DNA of 46,694 nucleotides from JBBDSH01 sp040905045 (GCA_040905045.1 JBBDSH010000036.1:1-46694), one strand, 5' to 3'. Shown: positions 8,225-16,595, counted from the first letter of the stretch. Program-made: numbers and translations. The notes: a model not told the origin generated them from the letters alone.

Positions 8225-9746
8225 TGTCCTTGTCCCCGGCGGACTCGTCATTCCGCCTGCGGCGCCGGGCGCGACTGCGTTCCACCGCTTCCCGGATAAA
8301 GGCTTTTTTCTCATCCCGGGCCTGTGGTTGTTCGGCAGGTGCGGATTCCGGAGCTGCAGGACCATACCCGGATTGCCTTTGTATCCTTTCCTGCCGGGCC
8401 AGGAATCGCGTGCGTGATCGATCCGCTCCGCTTCGGCGCCGTTCTTCCTCGGCGATTCGGGACTTGGCGTAGCGGTAATACCGGACCAGGGGGATATGGC
8501 TTGGACAAACCGTTGCACAGCAGCCACACTCGATACAGTCGAACAGATGATAATGCTGACTACCGGTAAGGTCGTCTGTTTTGGCATGCCGGTACAGTTC
8601 CTGCGGTTGCAGTTTCACCGGACAGATATCCGCACAGGCACCGCAGCGTATGCACGGCATCGCCGGCGGACGGGGTTTGTCGTCTTCCACCAGCAGACAG
8701 TTGGTGGTTTTCACCACCGGTATGTCCTGGCTTTGTATGTGCATTCCCATCATGGGGCCGCCGAGAATGATCCTTTGTTGGCTTTCGGGCTCAAACCCGC
8801 AGGCTTTCAGGCAGTCGATGGCCGGCGTCCCCAGCAACACCTGCAGGTTACGCGGTGTTTGGACGTTACCGGTAACCGTGACATAACGGGAGACCACCGG
8901 TTCGCCGCGGGTCACGGCCCGATAGACGGCGGCGGCCGTGGCAACATTCTGCATGACGATGCCGGCATGGATGGGCAGGCCGCCGCTGGGCACTTCCTTG
9001 CCGGTGATAACCTTGATCAGCTGTTTTTCCCCGCCGGCGGGATAACGGGTGGGAACGCTCACCAGTTCAATATCGTCATCGATATGTTTTTCCAGTTCCC
9101 GGTATGCGGCGGGCATGTCGTCTTCCACGGCGATGACGCACTGCCTGGCCTTTACGGCGCGGCGGATCATACGCGTGCCGGCGACGATATAGCCGGCCTT
9201 TTCCTGGATCAGTCGATCATCGCAGGTGATCCAGGGTTCGCACTCGACGCCGTTGATAATGAGCATTTCCACGGCGTTGTCCACGCCCTCGTTGATCTTG
9301 ACGTGGGTGGGGAAGCCGGCGCCGCCAAGACCGGTAATACCGCACTCGCGGATCACTGCCTGCAGTTCCAGCGGATCGACGGATGCGTATTCACGGATCG
9401 GTCGCATGTCGAACCATTCATCACGGCCATCCGGCTCGATGACGATACAGGGCGCTTTCCTTTCCACGGGATGGGCTACCGGATAATCACCGATGTTGAT
9501 AACCGTGCCTGAGGTACTGGCGTGCAGGGGAATACTGACGTAGCCGTCGGCGCGGGCGATGGTTTGTCCCTTCAGAACCCGTTCACCGATTCCGACCAGC
9601 GGCCTGGACGGAATACCGATATGCTGCTGCAGGGGCAGTATGATGCGTTCCGGCAGAGGGTGTTGTATGGAGACAATCCGGTCGGTGAGGTGCTTCCAGG
9701 TCTGTAGATGCAGCCCGCCGGGAAAATCATGCAGTTCCCGGTTCAT
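8217..9746 (-). CDS. rnfC: Rnf electron transport complex subunit C (RnfC/RsxC)
   Basis: This 509-residue peripheral subunit is the NADH-side module. It has an N-terminal barrel-sandwich region (about 15-110), a flavin/NADH-binding fold with the glycine-rich GITGLGGAGFPTHVK (about 145-160), an SLBB-like segment, and two [4Fe-4S] motifs, CIRCGACADICP and CIECGCCATVCP (about 355-410). The tail is short and charged, with arginine-rich stretches, compared with the long alanine-rich repeats of E. coli RsxC (about 740 residues). The start MNRELHDFPGGLHL at 9746 overlaps the rnfB stop as ATGA; longer upstream versions lie over rnfB and do not match the family. Confidence 0.94.
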   Translation of the reverse strand: MNRELHDFPGGLHLQTWKHLTDRIVSIQHPLPERIILPLQQHIGIPSRPLVGIGERVLKGQTIARADGYVSIPLHASTSGTVINIGDYPVAHPVERKAPCIVIEPDGRDEWFDMRPIREYASVDPLELQAVIRECGITGLGGAGFPTHVKINEGVDNAVEMLIINGVECEPWITCDDRLIQEKAGYIVAGTRMIRRAVKARQCVIAVEDDMPAAYRELEKHIDDDIELVSVPTRYPAGGEKQLIKVITGKEVPSGGLPIHAGIVMQNVATAAAVYRAVTRGEPVVSRYVTVTGNVQTPRNLQVLLGTPAIDCLKACGFEPESQQRIILGGPMMGMHIQSQDIPVVKTTNCLLVEDDKPRPPAMPCIRCGACADICPVKLQPQELYRHAKTDDLTGSQHYHLFDCIECGCCATVCPSHIPLVRYYRYAKSRIAEEERRRSGADRSRTRFLARQERIQRQSGYGPAAPESAPAEQPQARDEKKAFIREAVERSRARRRRRNDESAGDKDND

Positions 9747-10300
9747 GGCCGCAGCGGTTGTACGGCTTCCGGTTTCATCCATACCCAATCCGGTGAGTCG
9801 CTCTCCGGCGTTTCCATGCTGATGCAGTCCACCGGGCAGGGGGCAATGCACAATTCACAGCCCGTGCATTGTTCGGGGATGACGGTATGCATCATTTTGG
9901 CGGCACCGATTATGGCGTCCACCGGACAGGCCCGTATGCACTTGACGCAGCCGATACACAATTCTTCATCGATGACGGCGACCGTGGGAGGTTCTTCCCG
10001 GCCATGGGCCGGATTAAGCGGTTTGCCTTGTCGGCCCAGCAGTCGCGCCAGTTGCCGGATGGTTGCTTCACCGCCCGGCGGGCACTGGTTAATGTCGGCG
10101 CGGCCGTCGGCGACGGCGGCGGCATACGGCCGGCAGCCGCTGTAATCACATTTGCCGCACTGGGTCTGCGGCAGCAGGGCGTCGACTTGATCGATGAGTG
10201 AAGGTTCGAGAGCCCTTCGGTACGGTGCTGCGAGTGAGACACCGGCCACTGCAAGAGCCAGTAGAAAAGCCAGCAGGGCGATGGCGGCCAGTGTTTCCAT
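9743..10300 (-). CDS. rnfB: Rnf electron transport complex subunit B (RnfB/RsxB)
   Basis: This 185-residue ferredoxin-like subunit has one N-terminal membrane helix (METLAAIALLAFLLALAVAG), then the CGKCDYSGCRPYA motif with a distal cysteine that binds a [4Fe-4S] cluster. Two classical ferredoxin motifs follow, CIGCVKCIRACP and CTGCELCIAPCP. This layout matches the family (E. coli RsxB is 192 residues). It is the entry or exit point for ferredoxin-level electrons. Its ATG overlaps the rnfA stop by one base (TGATG arrangement). Confidence 0.95.
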   Translation of the reverse strand: METLAAIALLAFLLALAVAGVSLAAPYRRALEPSLIDQVDALLPQTQCGKCDYSGCRPYAAAVADGRADINQCPPGGEATIRQLARLLGRQGKPLNPAHGREEPPTVAVIDEELCIGCVKCIRACPVDAIIGAAKMMHTVIPEQCTGCELCIAPCPVDCISMETPESDSPDWVWMKPEAVQPLRP

Positions 10301-10908
10301 CAGGCGGTTCCGATTCCGGCAAGGCCCATAAAGGCCATGGAAAAAAGCCCCAGTGTGACAAGCAGTATCGCTACACCCTGAAACGGCTGCGGGACGTCCG
10401 TCGCGGCCAGCCTTTCCTGTAATGCGGCGAATGCTACGACAACCAGGAACACGCCGGCCCCGGTCCCGAGGCCGAAGGCGAACCCGGCAATGAGGCTGTC
10501 GTTTTTTGCAAGTTCGAGCAGGACGATACCCAGCAGGGCGCAATTGACTGATAACAGCGGAATGAGGTCCCTGATCCTGTAATGGACACGAGGACTGATG
10601 CGTTGCATCAGGGCGGCCGCCAGGGTGACGCCGGCGACAATCACGAGGATCAAGGCCGGCAGTTGCAGATATTCCAGTTGCAGGGGAACGAGTATATAGA
10701 CACTGAAAAGATGCCCGAGCACCGCGGATACGGGTGCGAAGACTATTATGGCCAGGCCCAGATCAACGGCGGCCCCGATCTTGTCGGCCATGGCGACAGC
10801 CGGATCAACGGCGAGCAGGTGATCGAGAACAAGGTTATTGACCAGGCAGGCACCAAAAAAAATGAGCAGCAGATCAGTCACGTAAACGCCATGTATTAAT
10901 GTCTGCAA
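10300..10908 (-). CDS. rnfA: Rnf electron transport complex subunit A (RnfA/RsxA), atypical
   Basis: This 202-residue membrane subunit has six hydrophobic segments. It is RnfA rather than RnfE by the segments LVPLQLEYLQLPALILVIV, LLSVNCALLGIVLL and the C-terminal PFQGVAILLVTLGLFSMAFMG. The second conserved cysteine (VNCALLG) is present. The first, in the family segment usually reading like FLGLCPFMG, is replaced: here the aligned stretch is HLLAVDPAVAM, with Asp at the cysteine position. A cysteine occurs a few residues earlier (GACLVNN). In the NqrD/NqrE and RnfE/RnfA pair these cysteines hold an intramembrane [2Fe-2S] cluster. No rnfE is found in the operon. Confidence 0.88.
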   Translation of the reverse strand: MQTLIHGVYVTDLLLIFFGACLVNNLVLDHLLAVDPAVAMADKIGAAVDLGLAIIVFAPVSAVLGHLFSVYILVPLQLEYLQLPALILVIVAGVTLAAALMQRISPRVHYRIRDLIPLLSVNCALLGIVLLELAKNDSLIAGFAFGLGTGAGVFLVVVAFAALQERLAATDVPQPFQGVAILLVTLGLFSMAFMGLAGIGTA

Positions 10909-10958
10909 TCAGTATGGGAAGGATTCGCGGCGGCGACAAGCGCTGAATATCGTTTTTT

Positions 10959-11090
10959 AGCCACAGAGGACGCAGGGAGAAACATCATGGCTCTTCGGCA
11001 GAACTTGTGGGGACAATGATTGATCTCGCCAAGCACGCAAAGAACGCAGAGATAATGGCCCTTTGCGCCCTTGGCGTGCTTGGCGAGATC
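10959..11090. repeat. Intergenic inverted-repeat element between rnfA and metG
   Basis: The gap between rnfA and metG holds a 30-bp imperfect inverted repeat. The left arm 11022-11051 starts GATCTCGCCAAGCACGC, and the right arm 11061-11090 ends GCGTGCTTGGCGAGATC, with a 9-base loop. Just before it, 10959-10976 (AGCCACAGAGGACGCAGG) is a half copy of the GCCACAGAGG word repeat also seen near 20451. A small frame across this stretch (10896-11114) only translates the repeat words. Confidence 0.78.
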
Positions 11091-11130
11091 CCTTTGAAAA
11101 CTCTCCCGGAACATCGGCTTGATCAGGGCT

Positions 11131-13173
11131 TTATTTAATCCTCATCCCCGGGACGGCGCCGTCATCAGGGGACAGGATATACAGTTCTTCGCCTCCCGGT
11201 CCGGCGGCCAGGACCATGCCCTCCGAGACGCCGAAGCGCATCTTGCGTGGTGCCAGGTTGGCCACCATGACGGTCAGTTTTCCCTCCAGCTGATCCGGCG
11301 TATAGGCGCTCTTGATACCGGCAAAAACGTTGCGTGTCTCGCCGCCTATATCCAGCGTCAACTGCAGCAGTTTATCCGCGCCTTCCACGTGCTCCGCCTT
11401 GACGATTCTGGCGACACGAAGGTCGATTTTGGTAAAGTCATCAAAGGCAATTTCGGGGGCGATGGGATCACTGTTCAGGGGGCTGTCGCTCATGGTTTGT
11501 TCCTCGTGGCCGGATTGTTCCAGCAGGTCTTCTTTACTGTCCTCGATCATGGCATCAATAAGCTCCGGTTCCACCCGCGTCAGCAGGGGTTTGAAGGTAT
11601 CGATGCGATGATTGAGCAAAGGGGTATGCAGGTCTTCCCATTGCAGCGGCGGGATATCGAGAAAGCTTTCCGATTTTTCGGCCAGTAACGGCAGGACCGG
11701 CTTCAGATACAACACCAGCAACCGGAACGCATTGAGTCCCGTCGTGCAGATGCCTTGCAGTTCATCTTTCCGACCCTCATCCTTGGCGATGATCCAGGGT
11801 TTCTGTTCGTCGATGTACTGGTTGACCTTGTCGGCCAGATTCATGATCTCGCGCATGGCGCGGGCGTATTCGCGGTTTTCATAAGCGGCGGCGATATCCT
11901 CGCCGGCATCGGCAAGCTGTTCGATGAGTGCCGGGTTGTGCAAAGCCAACGCCAGTTGACCGTCGAACCGTTTATTGATAAAGCCGGCGCAGCGGCTGGC
12001 GATGTTGACCACCTTGCCGACCAGGTCGGAGTTGACGCGGTAGACGAAGTCCTCGAAGTTCAGGTCAATATCGTCCACGCCGGCGCCCAGCTTGGCGGCG
12101 AAGTAATAGCGCAGGTACTCCGGATCAAGATGTTCCAGGTAGGTGCGGGCGGTGATAAACGTGCCGCGCGACTTGGACATCTTCTGGCCGTTTACGGTCA
12201 GGAAGCCATGGACGAAGATGTTATCGGGTGTGTGAAAACCGCTGCCGCGCAGCATGGCCGGCCAGAACAGGCCGTGAAAGTACATGATGTCCTTGCCGAT
12301 AAAATGATACATGCCGGCGTCGGTGTCGGAGCGGGTCCAGTCGTCGAAGTCGATGCCTTCCCGGTCACACAGGTTTTTGAAGCTGGCCAGGTAACCGATA
12401 GGCGCGTCCAGCCAGACATAGAAGTATTTGCCCGGTGCCCCCGGGATCTCGAAACCGAAATAGGGTTCGTCCCGGGAGATGTCCCATTCCTGCAGGCCGG
12501 CTCTGAACCACTCGTCCAGCTTGTTGGCGACTTCGTTCTGGAGATGCCCGGCCCGCGTCCACTCGCGCAGCATGGCCTCGAAATCGGGCAGCTTGAAGAA
12601 ATAGTGTTCCGATTCCCGGCTTTCGGGTGTTGTACCGGACAATACCGAGACCGGGTTTTTCAGTTCGTTGGGTGTGTAAGTGGCGCCGCAGGATTCGCAG
12701 GCGTCGCCGTACTGATCGACCGCGCCGCAACGGGGACATTCGCCCTTGATGAATCGATCCGGCAGAAACATCTCCTTGACGGGGTCATAGAGCTGCTGGA
12801 TGGTGCGGCTGGTGATATGTCCGGCTTCGCGCAGGCGCAGATAGATGGTCTCGGCCAGTTGCCGGTTTTCCTCCGAGTGCGTGGTGTAGTAGTTATCGTA
12901 ATGCACCAGAAAATCCGCCAGATCCCGGGCATGCTGTTCGTGGTAGCGCGCCACCAGGTCCTCCGGCCGGATGCCTTCGCTGCGCGCCTTGAGCATGGTC
13001 GGTGTGCCGTGGGTATCGTCGGCGCAGACATACCAGCACTCATGGCCGCGCATCTTCTGGAAACGTGCCCAGATATCGGACTGGATATGCTCGATCAAAT
13101 GCCCGAGATGGATGGGCCCGTTGGCATAGGGCAGGGCGTTGGTTATCAGCAGTTTGCGTTTCTGGGTTGTCAT
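11131..13173 (-). CDS. metG: Methionyl-tRNA synthetase
   Basis: This 680-residue class I aminoacyl-tRNA synthetase charges tRNA-Met. The HIGH-type motif is HLGH (residues 22-25), the zinc knuckle CPRCGAVDQYGDACESCG lies near residue 145, and KMSKS (GQKMSKSRGTF) lies near residue 333. The C-terminal 110 residues form the tRNA-binding OB-fold domain (FDDFTKIDLRVARIVKAEHVEGADKLLQL in outline), which makes dimers in the E. coli enzyme. The ATG at 13173 was chosen; an in-frame GTG two codons upstream (13179) is an alternative. Neither has a strong Shine-Dalgarno. It is divergent from mrp, a common gammaproteobacterial arrangement. Confidence 0.97.
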   Translation of the reverse strand: MTTQKRKLLITNALPYANGPIHLGHLIEHIQSDIWARFQKMRGHECWYVCADDTHGTPTMLKARSEGIRPEDLVARYHEQHARDLADFLVHYDNYYTTHSEENRQLAETIYLRLREAGHITSRTIQQLYDPVKEMFLPDRFIKGECPRCGAVDQYGDACESCGATYTPNELKNPVSVLSGTTPESRESEHYFFKLPDFEAMLREWTRAGHLQNEVANKLDEWFRAGLQEWDISRDEPYFGFEIPGAPGKYFYVWLDAPIGYLASFKNLCDREGIDFDDWTRSDTDAGMYHFIGKDIMYFHGLFWPAMLRGSGFHTPDNIFVHGFLTVNGQKMSKSRGTFITARTYLEHLDPEYLRYYFAAKLGAGVDDIDLNFEDFVYRVNSDLVGKVVNIASRCAGFINKRFDGQLALALHNPALIEQLADAGEDIAAAYENREYARAMREIMNLADKVNQYIDEQKPWIIAKDEGRKDELQGICTTGLNAFRLLVLYLKPVLPLLAEKSESFLDIPPLQWEDLHTPLLNHRIDTFKPLLTRVEPELIDAMIEDSKEDLLEQSGHEEQTMSDSPLNSDPIAPEIAFDDFTKIDLRVARIVKAEHVEGADKLLQLTLDIGGETRNVFAGIKSAYTPDQLEGKLTVMVANLAPRKMRFGVSEGMVLAAGPGGEELYILSPDDGAVPGMRIK

Positions 13174-13300
13174 GGGCACGGGAATGTAAAAAGCCGGTTA
13201 AAGTAACATTATTACCCGAAGTGGTGAAGCTGCCATATGATTGGCCGGGCTGAAATGTTGTAATATAGGCCCTCATTTCGCAGCAGGATACGGTTGAACC

Positions 13301-14392
13301 ATGACGGCAATAACCCCGGAAACCATCAAAGAACGGCTGGCCAACGTCACCGATGCCAATATGCACCAGGATCTGGTCTCCGCCGATGCGGTGGCGGATA
13401 TCCGCGTCGACGGCGACACCGTGACTGTCAACATCCGGTTGGGCTATCCCGCCGCCGGTTATCACGACACGTTGAAAGAAGCTATCCGGTCGGAATTACA
13501 GGACCTGGAGGGGATCACGGATATCCGGGTGGATGTGGAAACCCGGATCGTTTCCCATGCCGTCCAGAAAGGGGTCAAGCCCCTCAAGAACGTCAAGAAC
13601 ACCATTGCCATCGCCTCCGGCAAGGGCGGCGTGGGCAAGTCCACCACGGCGGTGAACCTGGCCCTGGCGCTGCAGACGGAAGGCGCCAGTGTGGGCATCC
13701 TCGACGCCGACATCTACGGGCCCAGCCAGCCGCGCATGCTCGGCTGCCGCATGAAACCGGATACTTCGGACGGCAAATCCATCGAACCCAATGTCAGCTA
13801 CAATCTGCAGTCCATGTCCATCGGCTACCTGGTGGATGAGGAAACCCCCATGATCTGGCGCGGTCCCATGGTGACTTCCGCCCTGGAACAGTTGTTGGGC
13901 GATACCAACTGGCACGATCTGGATTACCTGATCATCGACCTGCCCCCGGGGACCGGCGATATCCAGTTGACCCTGTGCCAGAAGGTCCCCGTCAGCGGGG
14001 CTATTATCGTCACCACGCCCCAGGATATCTCCCTGCTGGACGCCCGCAAGGCGCTGAAGATGTTTGAAAAGGTGGAAGTGTCGGTGCTGGGCATTGTGGA
14101 AAACATGAGTACCCATATCTGCAGCAACTGCGGGCATGAAGAACATATTTTTGGAACCGGCGGCGGCGAGCAGATGGCGACGCAGTACGGCGTGGATCTG
14201 CTGGGTTCGCTGCCGTTGGACATCCATATCCGTGAAGGTGTGGACGAAGGCAAACCGACCGTGGCCCTGGAACCGGATTCGCCCATCACCGCCAGTTACC
14301 GGGATATCGCCCGCCGTGCCGCGGCCCGGCTGGCGCTGACAGGCCGGGATTACAGTGCGAAATTCCCGAAGATTGTGGTGGAGAATGCCTGA
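13301..14392 (+). CDS. mrp: Iron-sulfur cluster carrier protein Mrp/ApbC (MinD-like P-loop ATPase)
   Basis: This 363-residue protein delivers Fe-S clusters to target apoproteins. An N-terminal MIP18/DUF59 domain covers about residues 1-90. The deviant Walker A motif GKGGVGKST lies at residues 107-115, the DADIYGPSQPRML switch follows, and the Walker-B-like LIIDLPPGTGD lies near residue 210. The cluster-binding C-x-x-C pair is at C274 and C277 (HICSNCGHEEH). The start at 13301 gives the full DUF59 domain. The stop codon shares its last base with the left inverted arm of the next element. Confidence 0.96.
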   Translation: MTAITPETIKERLANVTDANMHQDLVSADAVADIRVDGDTVTVNIRLGYPAAGYHDTLKEAIRSELQDLEGITDIRVDVETRIVSHAVQKGVKPLKNVKNTIAIASGKGGVGKSTTAVNLALALQTEGASVGILDADIYGPSQPRMLGCRMKPDTSDGKSIEPNVSYNLQSMSIGYLVDEETPMIWRGPMVTSALEQLLGDTNWHDLDYLIIDLPPGTGDIQLTLCQKVPVSGAIIVTTPQDISLLDARKALKMFEKVEVSVLGIVENMSTHICSNCGHEEHIFGTGGGEQMATQYGVDLLGSLPLDIHIREGVDEGKPTVALEPDSPITASYRDIARRAAARLALTGRDYSAKFPKIVVENA

Positions 14393-14857
14393 TTCGTGGC
14401 TCGTGGCTCGTGGCTCGTACCAGGAGATAAATTTGATAATTCAGGGAGGAATGCGGTATGGAGATCAGGAGTTTCAGGGATTTAACCGTATGGCAATCAG
14501 GAAAGGAACTGGCACTGCAGGTCTATAAGATTACTTCCTCTTTCCCCAGAGAGGAAATTTACGGGGTAACTTCACAGATGCGCAGGGCCGCGGTATCCGT
14601 TCCGGCTAATATTGCTGAGGGTTTTAATCGGCGTCATAACAGGGAGTTCAAGCGATTTCTATCAATTGCACTCGGTTCGATAGCAGAATTGGAGACTTTG
14701 GTAGAGTTAGTGTTTGAATTTAATTATGTTGATGAAGATCAGAGTGATAAACTTTTTGAGTTGCTCGATCACGAGGGCAGGATGTTACGGGCCTTAATTA
14801 CCAGACTCACAGTTAACTGACTATCAATTTCGAGCCACGAGCCACAAGCCACGAATA
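14392..14857 (+). mobile_element. Inverted-repeat-framed S23/IVP gene cassette (candidate small mobile element)
   Basis: A 466-bp insert fills exactly the space between the mrp stop and the dcd start. The left arm (14392-14418) repeats the word GTGGCTC three times in ATTCGTGGCTCGTGGCTCG. The right arm (14831-14857) is its inverted copy CGAGCCACGAGCCACAAGCC plus ACGAAT, with one mismatch over about 26 bp. The only gene inside is the four-helix-bundle ORF. No transposase lies within. That the unit moves is inference from its architecture. Confidence 0.7.
14458..14820 (+). CDS. Four-helix-bundle protein, S23/IVP (23S rRNA intervening-sequence) family
   Basis: This 120-residue helical protein belongs to the family first found in intervening sequences of 23S rRNA and related to the Avd accessory protein of diversity-generating retroelements. 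Recognisable segments are FRDLTVWQSGKELALQVYKIT at the start, the core SQMRRAAVSVPANIAEGF and SIALGSIAELETLVELV. A strong Shine-Dalgarno (GGGAGGA) lies 9 bases before the ATG. The molecular function of the family is not established. Codon use is visibly more AT-rich than mrp and dcd on either side, which agrees with acquisition. It is not inside an rRNA gene here. Confidence 0.93.
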   Translation: MEIRSFRDLTVWQSGKELALQVYKITSSFPREEIYGVTSQMRRAAVSVPANIAEGFNRRHNREFKRFLSIALGSIAELETLVELVFEFNYVDEDQSDKLFELLDHEGRMLRALITRLTVN

Positions 14858-16552
14858 ATGAGTATAAAAAGCGACAAATGGATCCGCCGCATGGCGCAAG
14901 AGCACGGCCTGATCGAACCCTTCGAGGCCGGCCAGGTCAGGGAAGACGCCGGCAATGGTTTGATTTCCTACGGTACTTCCAGCTATGGCTATGACGTCCG
15001 CTGCGCGCCTGATTTCAGGGTATTCACCAATATCAATTCCGCCGTGGTTGACCCCAAGAAATTCGATTCCAGCAGCTTCGTTAACGTGGAGGCCGATGTC
15101 TGTATTATTCCTCCCAATTCCTTTGCCCTGGCCCGCACGGTTGAGTATTTCCGCATCCCGCGCAACATACTCACGATCTGTCTCGGAAAATCGACGTATG
15201 CCCGCTGTTTTCGCGGCGACACCCGGGTTGCCCTGGTGGACGGTACCGCGCCGACGTTGGAGGAAATGGCTCGTAGAGCGGAGTCGGGAGAGCTTTTCTG
15301 GGGCTACAGTATCGGGCCAACGGGGCGTCTGATTGTAACCATGCTGGAAGCGCCTCGCTATATCGGGCGAGACTCCCTGATTGAAATACAACTCGATAAT
15401 GATGAAACCATTTGCGCCACTCCGGATCATCAATTCCTGCTGCGCGATGGGCGTCACCTGCCCGCCGCTGAATTGAGGGCCGGTGATTCGTTAATGCCTC
15501 TTTATCGTAATATCAAGCGTGGCTATGAAATGGTTTACCAGCCTCTGAACGGTCACCTGTATCCGACCCACCGGCTGGCTGATGAATGGAATCTTCGGCA
15601 CAGGATGTACGAAGATGTACCGGGAACGCACAGGCACCATATTGATTACAACCGCCGCAATAATCAGCCAACCAATATCATGCGTATGGAGGCGTCCGAA
15701 CATATCCGTTTGCACAATGCCGAAACCTATGGTGAAGATTTCGATCCGCGGGAACATTCGGCGGCTATCCGCCAGGCCCTTGGTCGTCTTGCTCTGGATG
15801 CCGAGTGGTCCGCGCATTACTCAAAGATGCAATCGGAGCGGGCACGGGATTTCTGGAACGATCCCCGCTATGCGCGGATCCGTGAACGTGTGTTGGAAGC
15901 GCGGCGGAATCCGAGCGATGAAACAAGGGAACGTCATAGACAGGCAATGCTACGACGCTATGCGGACCCCGCGGAAAGAGAGCGCCAGAGTCGGTTGAGC
16001 GCGGCAGCCTGGGCGAGCGATGATGGTTCACGGAAACGCCGGCAGCAGGAAATTGCCCGGCACATTAACCTGCGCCCCGAGATCACGGCTGAGCATGTGC
16101 TCTGGGCGCTGGATCAAGCAGGTTCAGTTCGTGGAGCGGCGCGGTTGCTTGATTGTGACAGGTCAGTATTCCGTCGTTTCCCTGAAATCATTGGCAAGGT
16201 GAAGGGTAAGAGTAATGGGCGGAACCACAAAGTGACCGGAATCCGTGAACTGCCTGGTGAACATGATGTTTATTGCCTGACAGTGCCTGAAGCCGGGAAT
16301 TTTGCACTTGAAGCGGGGGTCTTCGTCCACAATTGTGGCATTATAGTAAACGTAACGCCGCTGGAACCGGAGTGGGAAGGGCATGTGACGCTGGAGTTTT
16401 CCAATACGACGCCGCTGCCGGCGAAGATCTATGCCAATGAAGGCGTTGCGCAGGTGATTTTTCTCGAGTCCGATGAAGAATGCGAGGTCTCTTACGGAGA
16501 TCGCAAGGGCAAGTATCAGGGACAGACGGGCGTAACGTTGCCCAAGACCTGA
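14858..16552 (+). CDS. dcd: dCTP deaminase precursor interrupted by an intein
   Basis: The 564-residue precursor consists of an N-extein (residues 1-116), an intein (117-492) and a C-extein (493-564). The joined exteins make 188 residues, normal for Dcd, which deaminates dCTP to dUTP for thymidylate synthesis. The junction falls inside the active-site motif: GKSTYAR before the intein and CGIIVNVTPLEPEWEGHVTLEFSN after it, so the unspliced protein should be inactive. The general-base glutamate of the LEFSN segment is in the C-extein. The reading frame is intact throughout. The ATG at 14858 directly follows the right arm of the S23 cassette and has no visible Shine-Dalgarno, so expression may have been affected by that insertion. 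Confidence 0.96.
   Translation: MSIKSDKWIRRMAQEHGLIEPFEAGQVREDAGNGLISYGTSSYGYDVRCAPDFRVFTNINSAVVDPKKFDSSSFVNVEADVCIIPPNSFALARTVEYFRIPRNILTICLGKSTYARCFRGDTRVALVDGTAPTLEEMARRAESGELFWGYSIGPTGRLIVTMLEAPRYIGRDSLIEIQLDNDETICATPDHQFLLRDGRHLPAAELRAGDSLMPLYRNIKRGYEMVYQPLNGHLYPTHRLADEWNLRHRMYEDVPGTHRHHIDYNRRNNQPTNIMRMEASEHIRLHNAETYGEDFDPREHSAAIRQALGRLALDAEWSAHYSKMQSERARDFWNDPRYARIRERVLEARRNPSDETRERHRQAMLRRYADPAERERQSRLSAAAWASDDGSRKRRQQEIARHINLRPEITAEHVLWALDQAGSVRGAARLLDCDRSVFRRFPEIIGKVKGKSNGRNHKVTGIRELPGEHDVYCLTVPEAGNFALEAGVFVHNCGIIVNVTPLEPEWEGHVTLEFSNTTPLPAKIYANEGVAQVIFLESDEECEVSYGDRKGKYQGQTGVTLPKT
15206..16333 (+). mobile_element. Intein with HNH homing endonuclease inside dcd
   Basis: This in-frame 376-residue intein begins with Cys1 (CFRGDTRVAL, block A) and ends VFVHN before the extein Cys (block G, His-Asn plus Cys+1). 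Block B is present as a T-x-x-H motif (ATPDHQFLL), and a block F-like stretch reads GEHDVYCLTVPEAGNFAL. The central insert contains an HNH-type nuclease core (HRHHIDYNRRNNQPTNIMRM, then HIRLHN). An arginine-rich helical region follows, with repeated RERxRQ-type segments, and a possible helix-turn-helix near GSVRGAARLLDCDRSVFRRF that may bind DNA. All catalytic splicing residues are intact, so it is probably active in splicing. Confidence 0.94.
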
Positions 16553-16595
16553 GCCATCAGGGCATGATTGATAGAATGGGTTGACGAGAAACTGC

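Noticed and set aside
8496..9512. 338-codon plus-strand frame opposite rnfC
   Set aside because: Antisense shadow; rnfC has both ferredoxin motifs and couples to rnfB and rnfD by overlap.
10896..11114. 72-codon frame between rnfA and metG
   Set aside because: It merely translates the CTTGGCG/GCACGC inverted repeat and the CACAGAGG words; such repeat-derived frames are a common false gene.
11755..13206. Long plus-strand frame (483 codons) opposite metG
   Set aside because: It is the antisense shadow of the conserved metG gene; the translation has no family features and metG carries all catalytic motifs.
14458..14820. S23 gene as an rRNA intervening sequence or as Avd of a diversity-generating retroelement
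   Set aside because: No rRNA sequence surrounds it and there is no reverse transcriptase or template/variable repeat pair in the window.
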